Source: Candidatus Aminicenantes bacterium UBA6072
GTDB taxonomy: Bacteria; Acidobacteriota; Aminicenantia; UBA2199
Reading direction: 5' to 3'
Assembly: GCA_002436105.1 (NCBI GenBank)
Contig: DIXU01000003.1
Location: 124,001 to 188,000, forward strand
Length of the DNA stretch: 64,000 nt
The notes under the pieces were generated by a model. That model did not search any database and was not told where the DNA came from. It was given only the letters and a program-made list of their open reading frames with translations. The position numbers and the translations under genes are program-made. Below, piece by piece: positions 33,309 through 41,097 of the stretch; within the stretch, counting starts at the first letter, position 1, and every line of letters begins with the position of its first letter.

Positions 33309-35024
33309 ATGATCCCCAACAGCATCAGGATTTTTTTTATTCTCGCCCTGCTTTTCATCATCTTTTTCTCCTTCTCCGTCGACCTGGCCGACATCAAGCA
33401 CGGAGGCTTTTTTTCCGACGAATCGACCTATTACGGCATTATCCAGAGCCTGGCCCTGGACGGCGACCTGAAGTACGAGCGCAAGGACATCCAGCGCATC
33501 CGGGAAAAATTCTGGGTCGGCCCCATGGGCCTGTTCCTGAAAAAAGGCAGGGACGGCCAGCTCTATTTCGCCAAGTCGTTCATCTATCCCCTGCTGGCGG
33601 CTCCTTTCTTCCGCCTGTTCGACGTGCATGGCATCCTGCTGGCCAACGGCCTGATGCTTCTGCTGGTGCTGTGGATGGGCTTCCTGCTCCTGCGCCGGTA
33701 CCACCCGACGCAACAAAGCTTCTCCTTCACGCTCATCTACCTCTTTTCCAGCGTCGGCTTCATCTACATCTGGTGGACCACCGCCGATTTGTTCAATTTC
33801 TTCGTCAACTTCGCCGCCCTGTTCTTCTTTTTCTTTGCGTTCAAACGACCGGCCTGGAGCTACCTGGCCGCCCCGCTTTTCGCGGCCGCCGTCTTTTCCA
33901 AGCCCAATAACCTGCTGCATATCGGCGTTCTTTTCCTGCTGCTGCTCTACCGGAAGGAATGGAAGCGCTTCATCGTCCTGGGCCTGCTTTGCGCGCTGTT
34001 CCTGGCCGGCCTGTTCGCCTTCAATTTCCTCCAGACCGGGGAGATCAACTACCAGGGCGGCGAGAGGAACTCGTTCTACGGAAAATTCCCGCTGGAAAGG
34101 GAGGATTTCACCTTCAGCAGCGGCAACCAGATGAGTACCGACACCTACTGGAGCCGCTTCTACCTGAGCCCGGAGATCGCCCTGTACAACCTGTTCTATT
34201 ACATCTTCGGGCGCTTCACCGGCATGTTCATCTATTTCTTCCCCGCCGTGTTCATCCTGCTGCTCTTCTGTTTCCAGAAAAAGAGCAGCGAAGATTGGTT
34301 CCTGCTGGCCGGCATCATCCTGGCCATCCTGTGCTATGTCCTGCTCATGCCCGACAACTATTTCGGGGGCGGCGGATCCCTGGGCAATCGCTATTTCATG
34401 AACATCTTTCCCCTTTTCTTCTTCCTCGGCCACCGGAAGCGCAATTTCCGGTTTTCCATCGTCCCGCTGTTCGCCGCCGTGATCTTCCTCTCGCCGGTGT
34501 ACATGGACTCGCTGTCCCATTCCGCCTCGCCGCGCTATCCGGGGGTCACCTTCCCCAGCCGGCTGTTTCCCGCCGAGAAGACCCAATACAGCACGCTGCC
34601 CAGCAACACCAATCCCAGGGCCTTCAATAAAAAGATCGGCGACCAATACACGCTGTTCATGCTCAATGACAGCTACAACCCGATCGAGGGCGATTTCTTC
34701 TGGACCAAAGCGGATCAGGAGTTGGAGTTCTTTCTGCTGGCTCCCCGCCGGGTCCGGTCCTTCGTGGTGCAACTGAAGAACATTCCCAAGCCCAACCAGG
34801 TTTCCCTGGCGATCGAGCACAAGCGGCACAGGGTGTATATCGAGCCCGGAGGGGTGCGGTCGGTCGCTTTCAGCAAGGTGCCCGGCCTGCGCATCGATTC
34901 GCGGCGTTTTCTTTATCTGTTCAAGATCAGGAGCGACCGCTCCTTCTGTCCCTACTTCGAAGCGGCCGGTTCACGTGACTTGCGCAAGCTGGGGGTACAG
35001 ACCCGCATCCAGCTCCTGTACTGA
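33309..35024 (+). CDS. Polytopic GT-C-like glycosyltransferase or membrane protein
   Basis: 571 residues with about eleven membrane helices and a soluble C-terminal beta-rich region of about 130 residues. After helix 1 comes GGFFSDESTYYGIIQSLALDG, with an Asp-Glu pair where GT-C enzymes have catalytic acids. AKSFIYPLLAAPFFRLF and SFTLIYLFSSVGFIYIWW are typical of the PMT_2-like group. It shares the pattern D/E-motif then QSLxxDGD with the 37028 protein, so the two are probably paralogues. Sugar and acceptor are unknown. Confidence 0.75.
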   Translation: MIPNSIRIFFILALLFIIFFSFSVDLADIKHGGFFSDESTYYGIIQSLALDGDLKYERKDIQRIREKFWVGPMGLFLKKGRDGQLYFAKSFIYPLLAAPFFRLFDVHGILLANGLMLLLVLWMGFLLLRRYHPTQQSFSFTLIYLFSSVGFIYIWWTTADLFNFFVNFAALFFFFFAFKRPAWSYLAAPLFAAAVFSKPNNLLHIGVLFLLLLYRKEWKRFIVLGLLCALFLAGLFAFNFLQTGEINYQGGERNSFYGKFPLEREDFTFSSGNQMSTDTYWSRFYLSPEIALYNLFYYIFGRFTGMFIYFFPAVFILLLFCFQKKSSEDWFLLAGIILAILCYVLLMPDNYFGGGGSLGNRYFMNIFPLFFFLGHRKRNFRFSIVPLFAAVIFLSPVYMDSLSHSASPRYPGVTFPSRLFPAEKTQYSTLPSNTNPRAFNKKIGDQYTLFMLNDSYNPIEGDFFWTKADQELEFFLLAPRRVRSFVVQLKNIPKPNQVSLAIEHKRHRVYIEPGGVRSVAFSKVPGLRIDSRRFLYLFKIRSDRSFCPYFEAAGSRDLRKLGVQTRIQLLY

Positions 35025-35053
35025 GCCATTTGCCGGTGCCGTCCCGGCCGGGA

Positions 35054-35082
35054 TTGACAGGCCGCCGCGATTCTCCTACCAT
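35054..35082 (+). promoter_or_regulatory. Leaderless-type promoter of the PHP gene at 35092
   Basis: Perfect TTGACA (35054-35059), 17-base spacer, TACCAT (35077-35082), nine bases to ATG 35092. Confidence 0.65.
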
Positions 35083-35091
35083 GGAGCCAGG

Positions 35092-35838
35092 ATGAAGATC
35101 CAGGCCGACTTGCATATCCATTCGACCCTCTCGCCCTGTGCTTCCCTGGAGATGTCGCCGGCGGCGATCGTGCGCCGGGCCGCGGAACTCGCCCTGGACC
35201 TCATCGCCGTCACCGACCACAACAGCATGGAAAACGGCTTCACGGCGGCGGCGCTGGGAGAAAAAGCGGGAATCAAGGTACTCTACGGCATGGAGGCGCA
35301 GACACGCGAAGACGTCCATGTGCTGTGCTATTTCGAGGACCGCCTCCAGGCCGAGCGTTTCAACCGGCACATCTATGCGCTGCTGCCCGACACGCCGAAC
35401 CATCCCGATTATTTCGGCGACCAGGTAGTGGTCGACGAGGAGGACAATATCGTCCGCCACGAGGAGAAACTCCTGCTCAACGCACTGGACATCTCCGTTC
35501 CCGAACTGGTCGACCTGGCGCGCCGCCATGACGGCCTCGTCGTCCCGGCCCATGTCGAGGCCCCGCCCTACGGCCTGCTGGTCAACCTGGGCATGGTGCC
35601 GGCCGAGCTCGAGGGCTCTCCGCTTGAGGTAGCCTGCGATACGGCCAGGGAACGCGTGCTGCGGGATTTTCCAGCCCTGGCCGGCCATCCGCTGCTTCGC
35701 AACTCCGACGCCCATTTTCTCAAGGATATCGGCAGGGCACGCACGGTATTCTCGGCTCCGTCACCGGCGCTGCCCCTGCTCCTGGCGGCGGCGAAAGCCG
35801 GGACGTTCCATGTCGTATGCCCGGAGTCCCATGGTTGA
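35092..35838 (+). CDS. PHP-domain phosphoesterase-like protein
   Basis: 248-residue metal-dependent hydrolase of the polymerase-and-histidinol-phosphatase superfamily. Ligand motifs are DLHIHSTLSPCA (residues about 5-16), VTDHNSMENG, the Glu in YGMEAQTREDVHVL, VPAHVEAP and RNSDAHFLKDIG, a complete PHP set. Its partner gene (35831), coupled by overlap, encodes a small ATP-binding protein; as I recall this pair is usually seen inside electron-bifurcating FeFe-hydrogenase clusters. No hydrogenase genes are in the window. Substrate unknown. Confidence 0.88.
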   Translation: MKIQADLHIHSTLSPCASLEMSPAAIVRRAAELALDLIAVTDHNSMENGFTAAALGEKAGIKVLYGMEAQTREDVHVLCYFEDRLQAERFNRHIYALLPDTPNHPDYFGDQVVVDEEDNIVRHEEKLLLNALDISVPELVDLARRHDGLVVPAHVEAPPYGLLVNLGMVPAELEGSPLEVACDTARERVLRDFPALAGHPLLRNSDAHFLKDIGRARTVFSAPSPALPLLLAAAKAGTFHVVCPESHG

Positions 35839-36385
35839 AGACCTTTGTTTTCACCTGGTGGACCTTGTGCAGAATTCCGTTGCCGCCGGCGCCCGCGTCA
35901 TCCGCGTGCAGATCCGGGAATCCCGCGCTTCCGACACCCTGGAACTGGAAGTGGCTGACGATGGGCGCGGCATGGATGACCGGACCCTGCTCCAGGCGCA
36001 GGACCCGTTCTTCACCAGCAAGGGCTACAAAAAAGTCGGCTTGGGCATCCCGCTGCTCAAGGCCACCACCGAAGCCTGCCGCGGCGATTTCGCCATCGCC
36101 AGCCGTCCGGGACGCGGCACGCGGATCCGGGCCAGCATGCAGAGGAGCCACCTGGACTGTCCGCCCCTGGGCGACCTCGAGGGGACCCTGCTCTCCTTGC
36201 TGGTCAGCCTGGATGCGGTGGACTTGCGCTTTTCCTTCCAGGGGGGGCGCGGGTCGTTCGCCGTCGCCTCGGCCGAGGCGCGCGCCCACGCCGGCGACCT
36301 GCCCCTGTCCCATCCTGATGTCTATCGCTTCCTCAAGGAATTCATCCGTTCCGGCCTGGGAGGGCTGCTGGCCCCGGCGCCATGA
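35831..36385 (+). CDS. Stand-alone histidine-kinase-like ATPase (anti-sigma-like)
   Basis: 184 residues: a GHKL ATPase (N box HLVDLVQNSVAAGA, G1 VADDGRGMDD, F box DPFFTSKGYKKVGLGI with G2) followed by a 70-residue tail without catalytic motif. There is no dimerisation/phospho-acceptor domain, so it is not a complete kinase. Unlike the ATPase at 3305, its G1 box is intact. ATG 35831 lies inside the last codons of the PHP gene (8-base overlap), so the two proteins are likely made together. Confidence 0.83.
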   Translation: MVEDLCFHLVDLVQNSVAAGARVIRVQIRESRASDTLELEVADDGRGMDDRTLLQAQDPFFTSKGYKKVGLGIPLLKATTEACRGDFAIASRPGRGTRIRASMQRSHLDCPPLGDLEGTLLSLLVSLDAVDLRFSFQGGRGSFAVASAEARAHAGDLPLSHPDVYRFLKEFIRSGLGGLLAPAP

Positions 36386-36485
36386 GCCGCCGGCGGCGGC
36401 GCCGCCTGGTTGATTCCGTTTTCTCCCCTGCGTTCCCCTTTCACGCGGATCCATCCTCCCCGGGCACCGGCGGATTCCGGCGGAA

Positions 36486-36515
36486 TTGTCCCCGGCCGGG
36501 ATTGTATGCTACAAT
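36486..36515 (+). promoter_or_regulatory. Leaderless-type promoter of the cNMP-binding gene
   Basis: TTGTCC (36486-36491), 18-base spacer, TGC-extended TACAAT (36510-36515), seven bases to ATG 36523. An in-frame ATG at 36514 overlaps the -10 and cannot be the start. Confidence 0.65.
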
Positions 36516-36522
36516 GGCGGCC

Positions 36523-37002
36523 ATGGGCTTCGACAAAGACATCCTCATCGAAATCCTGAAAAATCTCGCCCTGTTCAGCGAGTTGAACTTCGGCGCCGTC
36601 AAGGAGCTGGCCTACCTTTTTTCCGAGCGGGTCTTCCAGGGCGGCGAGTCCATCTTCGAGGAGAACGAACCGGGCGATTCGCTGCTGGTGATCCTTTCCG
36701 GCGAGGTGCGCATCACCCAGCGCGCCGACGTCCACGGCGAGGAGACCCTGACCGTCCTAAAGAAAGGCGATTTCTTCGGCGAAATGGCCCTGCTGGAGGA
36801 CCTGCCGCGCAGCGCCACCGCCATCGCCCACAGCGACACGTTCATCATGGAGATCAGCCGCGAGCGCTTCATGCGCTTCGTGGAGAAGGATCCCGCCAGC
36901 GGCGTGAAGATCCTGATCACCCTGGCCCGCAGCCTCTCGGCGCGGCTGCGCGAGGCCGACAACAAGATCAAGGCCTACGTCAATCTCAGCCAATGGATCT
37001 GA
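36523..37002 (+). CDS. Cyclic-nucleotide-binding domain protein
   Basis: 159-residue single CAP-like cNMP-binding domain: beta-roll with GGESIFEENEPGDSLLVILSGEVRIT, KKGDFFGEMALLEDLPRSATAIA (phosphate-binding cassette FFGExALL-x4-RSAT) and a C-terminal helix. There is no DNA-binding helix-turn-helix, so it is not a classical Crp-type regulator. It may sense cAMP or another nucleotide and act through a partner. The cassette is complete, so ligand binding is plausible. Followed by the 37028 membrane protein after 25 bases. Confidence 0.87.
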   Translation: MGFDKDILIEILKNLALFSELNFGAVKELAYLFSERVFQGGESIFEENEPGDSLLVILSGEVRITQRADVHGEETLTVLKKGDFFGEMALLEDLPRSATAIAHSDTFIMEISRERFMRFVEKDPASGVKILITLARSLSARLREADNKIKAYVNLSQWI

Positions 37003-37027
37003 CCCTGCGCTTCTTTCAGCAGCCAGG

Positions 37028-39160
37028 ATGAAAAGAGACGCCCATTCCGGCTGGCAGCGCCTGCTGCCGAGCCTCGCGGGTGCCGCCGCACTGCTGGCCA
37101 CCTGGGCGCTGGGCGACGGCGGGCTGTTCCTGTTGCTGTGTTTCGGCGCCGCGATCGCCGGCATTGAATACGGCTGGCGATTCCTGTCCGGCCCCGGCCC
37201 GACGCCTTACCAGTTCATGCTTTTCTCGCCCCTGCTGCTGGTGCACTATGCCTCGATCGGCGATTTCCGCATCCGCCTGGCCTGTTTCTTCATGATCACC
37301 TGCGTCATTACCCTGGCCCTGCGCGCCCCCAGGCGCCGGCCGAAGCTCTCCATGGCCGGCATCCGGCCCTGGCAGGCCTGGGCGCTCGCCTTGCTGACAT
37401 CCATGCTGGCCGCTTTCCTGCTTCACGCCCAGGGCATCCAGCTCTCCGGCGACGAACCCCACTACGTCATGATCTCCCAGAGCCTGGTAGAGGACGGCGA
37501 TTTCGACCTGAAGAACAACCTGGAGCAAAAGAAGTATTTCTCCTACCTGCCGGTGGAGCTCCGCTTTCACGGGGCGATCCATTCCGGCCGCTACCGTTCC
37601 TTTCACCTTCCCGGCCTCTCGTTTCTCCTGGCTCCCTTCTTTTTCCTGTTCAAGCTCCTGGGCGGTCTGATCCCGGGCAGCCTCTATTTCCGCCTGGCGG
37701 CCGCGCTGATCAACTCGCTTTTCTCGCTCGCTCTTTTCCTGATCCTGCGCCAGGCCTGGCCGGAAAAGGACAACGGCGCTTTCTACTGCTTTTTCCTGTG
37801 CACGTTCCCGCTGTGTTTCCATGCCGTGCACCTGTTCCCCGAATTGCCCGCCGCCGCCTTGACCCTGTACGCCTACATTCTCGGACGCGACCAGAGGCGC
37901 TATGCCCTCGCCGGTCTGCTGCTGGCCGGCACGGCCTGGCTGCACCTGAAATACTCCATTCCCGCCCTGGTGCTGGCCCTGTTCCTCGGCGCCCGCATCG
38001 GGAGGGAAGGCGGCCCGCGCCTGAAGCAGCTGGCGCGGCTGCTGGCCGCCCCGGCCCTGAGCCTGGCGCTGCTGGGGCTGTACAGCCGCATCCTCTACGG
38101 CTCCTTCGACCCCCGCGTCATTTCCCCGGAGAAGAACTTTCTGGCCATTCCCCTCCATTTCCGGCTCGAGACGCTGCTCTCCTTCTTCCTTGACCAGCGC
38201 GACGGCCTACTGGTCTACGCGCCTCTCTTCTTGCTGCTCTTCCTGGCCTGGCGCAGGGACGTCCGTGCCGGTATCCGCGATTTCGGCCTGCTTTCCACAC
38301 TGTTTTTTTCCTACATCCTGTTCCACGCCTTCACCACCGTGCGCGGCGGCTATTCGCCGGCGGCGCGGCCCGTTCTTTTCGTCCTGTGGATCATGTGCGT
38401 TTTCCTGGTGGCCGTTTACAGGAATTCGTCCTCGGGCATGCTCCGGGCCCTTTTCAGAATGCTGGCCGGGATGACGGCCTTCGCCACGGTCTGGTTCATG
38501 TACTATCCGTTGTTCCTGTACCAGCCGGTTACGCGCGAGGTGAGCCAGCGGGCCTCCTCCCTGCTGTGGTTCCTGAGCAGCGAGGCAATCGACCTGGCAT
38601 CCCTGTTCCCTTCCTTCCTGAAGCAAAGCAACTCGGGCTACTGGCCGAACTGGGCCTGGCTGGGCTTGCTGGCCGCCGCGCTGGCGGTTTATTATTCCGG
38701 GAGCGCGCGGCCATCCCGGCCCCGGGCCGCCCGGGGCGTGTTCGCCGCCCTGGGCCTCGGGCTGCTGTTCCTGTTATGTTATTTCCCCCATGTGCTCCTG
38801 CAGACCCGCCATGCCGCCGGCGGACTGTCTTTTTTCTGCAATTCGAGGAATTTCGTATTCCGCCCCGACATGAGGGCTTTCCGCGTCCTGGCCGGCCAGG
38901 ACTATGACCTGTACATCGACCTGAAGGGCAGCGCGGCAACCGGGATGGACCTGCATGTACTGGATGGGGATCAGGTGGCGCTGAAGGTGCGGAACGGCCG
39001 AAACCTGCTGCTGGAGGCCCAACGTTCCCCAAAGGAACGGCTGGCGTTTCCCCTGAGCCGACTGAAGAGATTCTCGCTGGCGAAAAGGGAATTGATCCAC
39101 ATCGGCCTGGAAACCCGCGCCCTTGCTCCCCAGGCCATGTTCTGGCTGGAGTTCAGGTAG
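37028..39160 (+). CDS. Large polytopic GT-C-like membrane protein
   Basis: 710 residues with about twelve membrane helices. HAQGIQLSGDEPHYVMISQSLVEDGDFDLKN near residue 140 is the acidic GT-C motif region, parallel to that in the 33309 protein. A C-terminal 110-residue soluble segment (YDLYIDLKGSAATGMDLHVLDG and following) is beta-rich. N-terminal helices are rich in Ala and Leu. The ribosome-binding site is weak, and the gene is probably cotranscribed with the cNMP gene. Its stop is only three bases from that of the convergent PKD protein gene. Confidence 0.75.
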   Translation: MKRDAHSGWQRLLPSLAGAAALLATWALGDGGLFLLLCFGAAIAGIEYGWRFLSGPGPTPYQFMLFSPLLLVHYASIGDFRIRLACFFMITCVITLALRAPRRRPKLSMAGIRPWQAWALALLTSMLAAFLLHAQGIQLSGDEPHYVMISQSLVEDGDFDLKNNLEQKKYFSYLPVELRFHGAIHSGRYRSFHLPGLSFLLAPFFFLFKLLGGLIPGSLYFRLAAALINSLFSLALFLILRQAWPEKDNGAFYCFFLCTFPLCFHAVHLFPELPAAALTLYAYILGRDQRRYALAGLLLAGTAWLHLKYSIPALVLALFLGARIGREGGPRLKQLARLLAAPALSLALLGLYSRILYGSFDPRVISPEKNFLAIPLHFRLETLLSFFLDQRDGLLVYAPLFLLLFLAWRRDVRAGIRDFGLLSTLFFSYILFHAFTTVRGGYSPAARPVLFVLWIMCVFLVAVYRNSSSGMLRALFRMLAGMTAFATVWFMYYPLFLYQPVTREVSQRASSLLWFLSSEAIDLASLFPSFLKQSNSGYWPNWAWLGLLAAALAVYYSGSARPSRPRAARGVFAALGLGLLFLLCYFPHVLLQTRHAAGGLSFFCNSRNFVFRPDMRAFRVLAGQDYDLYIDLKGSAATGMDLHVLDGDQVALKVRNGRNLLLEAQRSPKERLAFPLSRLKRFSLAKRELIHIGLETRALAPQAMFWLEFR

Positions 39161-39163
39161 GGG

Positions 39164-40927
39164 CTACTCCGCCCGGGGGCTTTCCCGGCCGGCGCTGTCC
39201 ACCGCGCTGACCGCGTACTCAAACACGCGCGCCGTTGCTCCGAGAGTGCGGTCCAGGTACTCGAAACTCGTCTGGGTGCCTGCCGGGACGGTGTGAAAAT
39301 GGCTGAAGCCGCCCATGCCGATCTCGCGGCGGTAGATCTTGTAGGAAACGATCACGGCTCCGATCTGTTCATTGCGCGGATTGCGATCCCAGTTGATCCG
39401 GTACAGGTACTCGACGGAAAACAGATTGCGGTTTTCATGGCGCTGGAATTTCAGGTTCAAGGGAGGCGCCAGGCCGAAGATCTCGACTTCACCGGTGGCG
39501 GTGGCCGTGGCGCCGTCGTCATCGGTCACCTTCAGGGTGATCTCGAAGCGGCCCTCCCTGTTGTACACGTGGCTGACGATCTTGCCCGTGCCGGAGCCGC
39601 CGTCGCCGAAATCCCATTGATAGCTGGAGATCGTGCCATCGCTGTCCTTGGATTTGCTGGCGTCGAAAGCGACCGACACGGGATAAAGCCCGCCAGTCGG
39701 TGAGAACATGAAGAATGCCGTGGGGGGGACATTGGGGTCGGGTTCGGGCGCGGGGCCGGGCGGATTCGGATCGGGGCTCTCGCCCTGGCTCCAGGTGAGG
39801 TAGACGGCCGAGGTCTGATGGGCCACCGCGACCGCAGCCTTGCCCGACGAGGACAGGGCGCTGCTGGAAAAGCCCGGGATGATCCCCGTCGTCGGGATCT
39901 TCTTGTGGCCGGTCCATTGCCCGTTCTGCCTCCAGTTGAAATAGACCGTGCTGCCCGCCCATTCGCTGACGAAGACATTCGCGCTGTTGAGGGCGCTCAC
40001 GCAGATCTCATGGTAGGCCCGGGCGCCGTCATTGGAGATCAGGAAGCGGCTGGAAAAGCCGCTGCCGGTCCAGTACTTGTAGTAGGTGTCGCGGTTGACG
40101 CCGATGTTGTAGTCGTTCATCATGATGATGTGCAGCAGGCGGGTGGGGTCCACGGTGAGTCGCGGGCGATGGTTGCCGTCCTTGACATCAATGGCGCTCC
40201 CCCAATTCGCGCCCTGCTTGTTGGAGCGCCGGCTGTAGGCGATCGTGTAATTGCTGCCCCAAAGCTGCTGCCAGGCGATATGGACATAGCTGGAGTCGAC
40301 GGTCACGTCGGGGTGCTTGGAGCGCCCCGTCATGGGCCAGGATTCCATGGTAACGGAGCCGCCGTACTTGCTGATGAACTGGCAACGGGCGGCGGGCCAG
40401 ATCATGAAGGCGATGAACACGTTGTCGTTCTCGTCGGCGGCCATGCGCAGGTCCTCGACCTTGCGCGTGACGAAGCCGCCGGGGATGGTGCCGGTGATGT
40501 TCAGCGTGCGCAGGGTCGATACGGCCGACCAGCCGGAACCGTTGTTGTAGCGGTATTTGACGTACTGGGTGTCGGCACTGTAGCTCGACGCCTCGATCCA
40601 GACCGCGTGCATATGGCCCTTGCGGGTGATGTAAAGGAAGGCTTCATAGCCGATCAGCGATGTTTCGCTGATATTGCGCTCGAAAGCGACCCGGCTGCCG
40701 TCGTAGGAGCTGAGATGGATGTCGCGACCGGCCTGGTAGAGCACGTACATCTTCCCCGCCGGGGAGAACTGGACGATGGGCTTGTAATAGGCCGTCGTGG
40801 CCGATGCGACGATGCGCACCGGGCTGGACCAGGGAAAAAGCATCTGGGCCCCAACGAGGAAAAATAACAGGACGGGGACAACAAGCGACGATTTCGCTGC
40901 ATGTCGGGTGGCCGTGTCGTGATTCAT
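39164..40927 (-). CDS. Exported beta-propeller/PKD/Fn3 surface protein (paralogue B)
   Basis: 587 residues. Signal anchor at about 17-35 (SSLVVPVLLFFLVGAQMLF). A roughly 350-residue beta-propeller-like region with sialidase-style blades (VHIAWQQLWGSNYTIAYSRR and similar), then a Pro/Asp-rich linker, a PKD domain (FDASKSKDSDGTISSYQWDFGDG) and a C-terminal Fn3-like domain (RINWDRNPRNEQIGAVIVSY). It is clearly paralogous to the 44216 protein, sharing blade sequences such as GRSKH and WQQL-x-GS-x-YTI. No sialidase Asp boxes or catalytic set is obvious, so binding is likelier than catalysis. The start is set by a promoter six bases upstream. Confidence 0.85.
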   Translation of the reverse strand: MNHDTATRHAAKSSLVVPVLLFFLVGAQMLFPWSSPVRIVASATTAYYKPIVQFSPAGKMYVLYQAGRDIHLSSYDGSRVAFERNISETSLIGYEAFLYITRKGHMHAVWIEASSYSADTQYVKYRYNNGSGWSAVSTLRTLNITGTIPGGFVTRKVEDLRMAADENDNVFIAFMIWPAARCQFISKYGGSVTMESWPMTGRSKHPDVTVDSSYVHIAWQQLWGSNYTIAYSRRSNKQGANWGSAIDVKDGNHRPRLTVDPTRLLHIIMMNDYNIGVNRDTYYKYWTGSGFSSRFLISNDGARAYHEICVSALNSANVFVSEWAGSTVYFNWRQNGQWTGHKKIPTTGIIPGFSSSALSSSGKAAVAVAHQTSAVYLTWSQGESPDPNPPGPAPEPDPNVPPTAFFMFSPTGGLYPVSVAFDASKSKDSDGTISSYQWDFGDGGSGTGKIVSHVYNREGRFEITLKVTDDDGATATATGEVEIFGLAPPLNLKFQRHENRNLFSVEYLYRINWDRNPRNEQIGAVIVSYKIYRREIGMGGFSHFHTVPAGTQTSFEYLDRTLGATARVFEYAVSAVDSAGRESPRAE

Positions 40928-40933
40928 GGAGTA

Positions 40934-40962
40934 ATTATAGAACAATTGGCGGCGCTTTTCAA
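40934..40962 (-). promoter_or_regulatory. Leaderless-type promoter of the PKD protein gene
   Basis: Minus strand TTGAAA (40962-40957), 17-base spacer, perfect TATAAT (40939-40934), six bases to ATG 40927. One of the strongest promoters in the window. Confidence 0.78.
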
Positions 40963-41054
40963 TTTTCGCCCGCGGAAAAAGGACGCCCCCCGCAGCCGGC
41001 GGACCGCGCACCCAAGCGGGTGCCGGCCCGCTTCACTGGCAACGGAAGGAGGAC

Positions 41055-41089
41055 TCGGCCCATGGCGCCGCCGCTCGCGGCGCCGGGCC
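41055..41089. other. GC-rich hairpin downstream of the 41098-44148 gene
   Basis: A long imperfect palindrome built on GGCGCCGC / GCGGCGCC and outer CGGCCC / GGGCCG lies just beyond the stop codon of the fusion gene. It has no T run on the minus strand, so it is an mRNA 3' hairpin or a factor-assisted terminator at best. Confidence 0.45.
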
Positions 41090-41097
41090 GGATCCGT

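Noticed and set aside
36382..36522. Upstream extension of the cNMP-binding protein to 36382
   Set aside because: The extension would run through the promoter and is basic low-complexity sequence; the start at 36523 follows an extended -10 by seven bases.
41055..41089. Rho-independent terminator after the fusion gene
   Set aside because: Strong hairpin but no T run follows on the minus strand.
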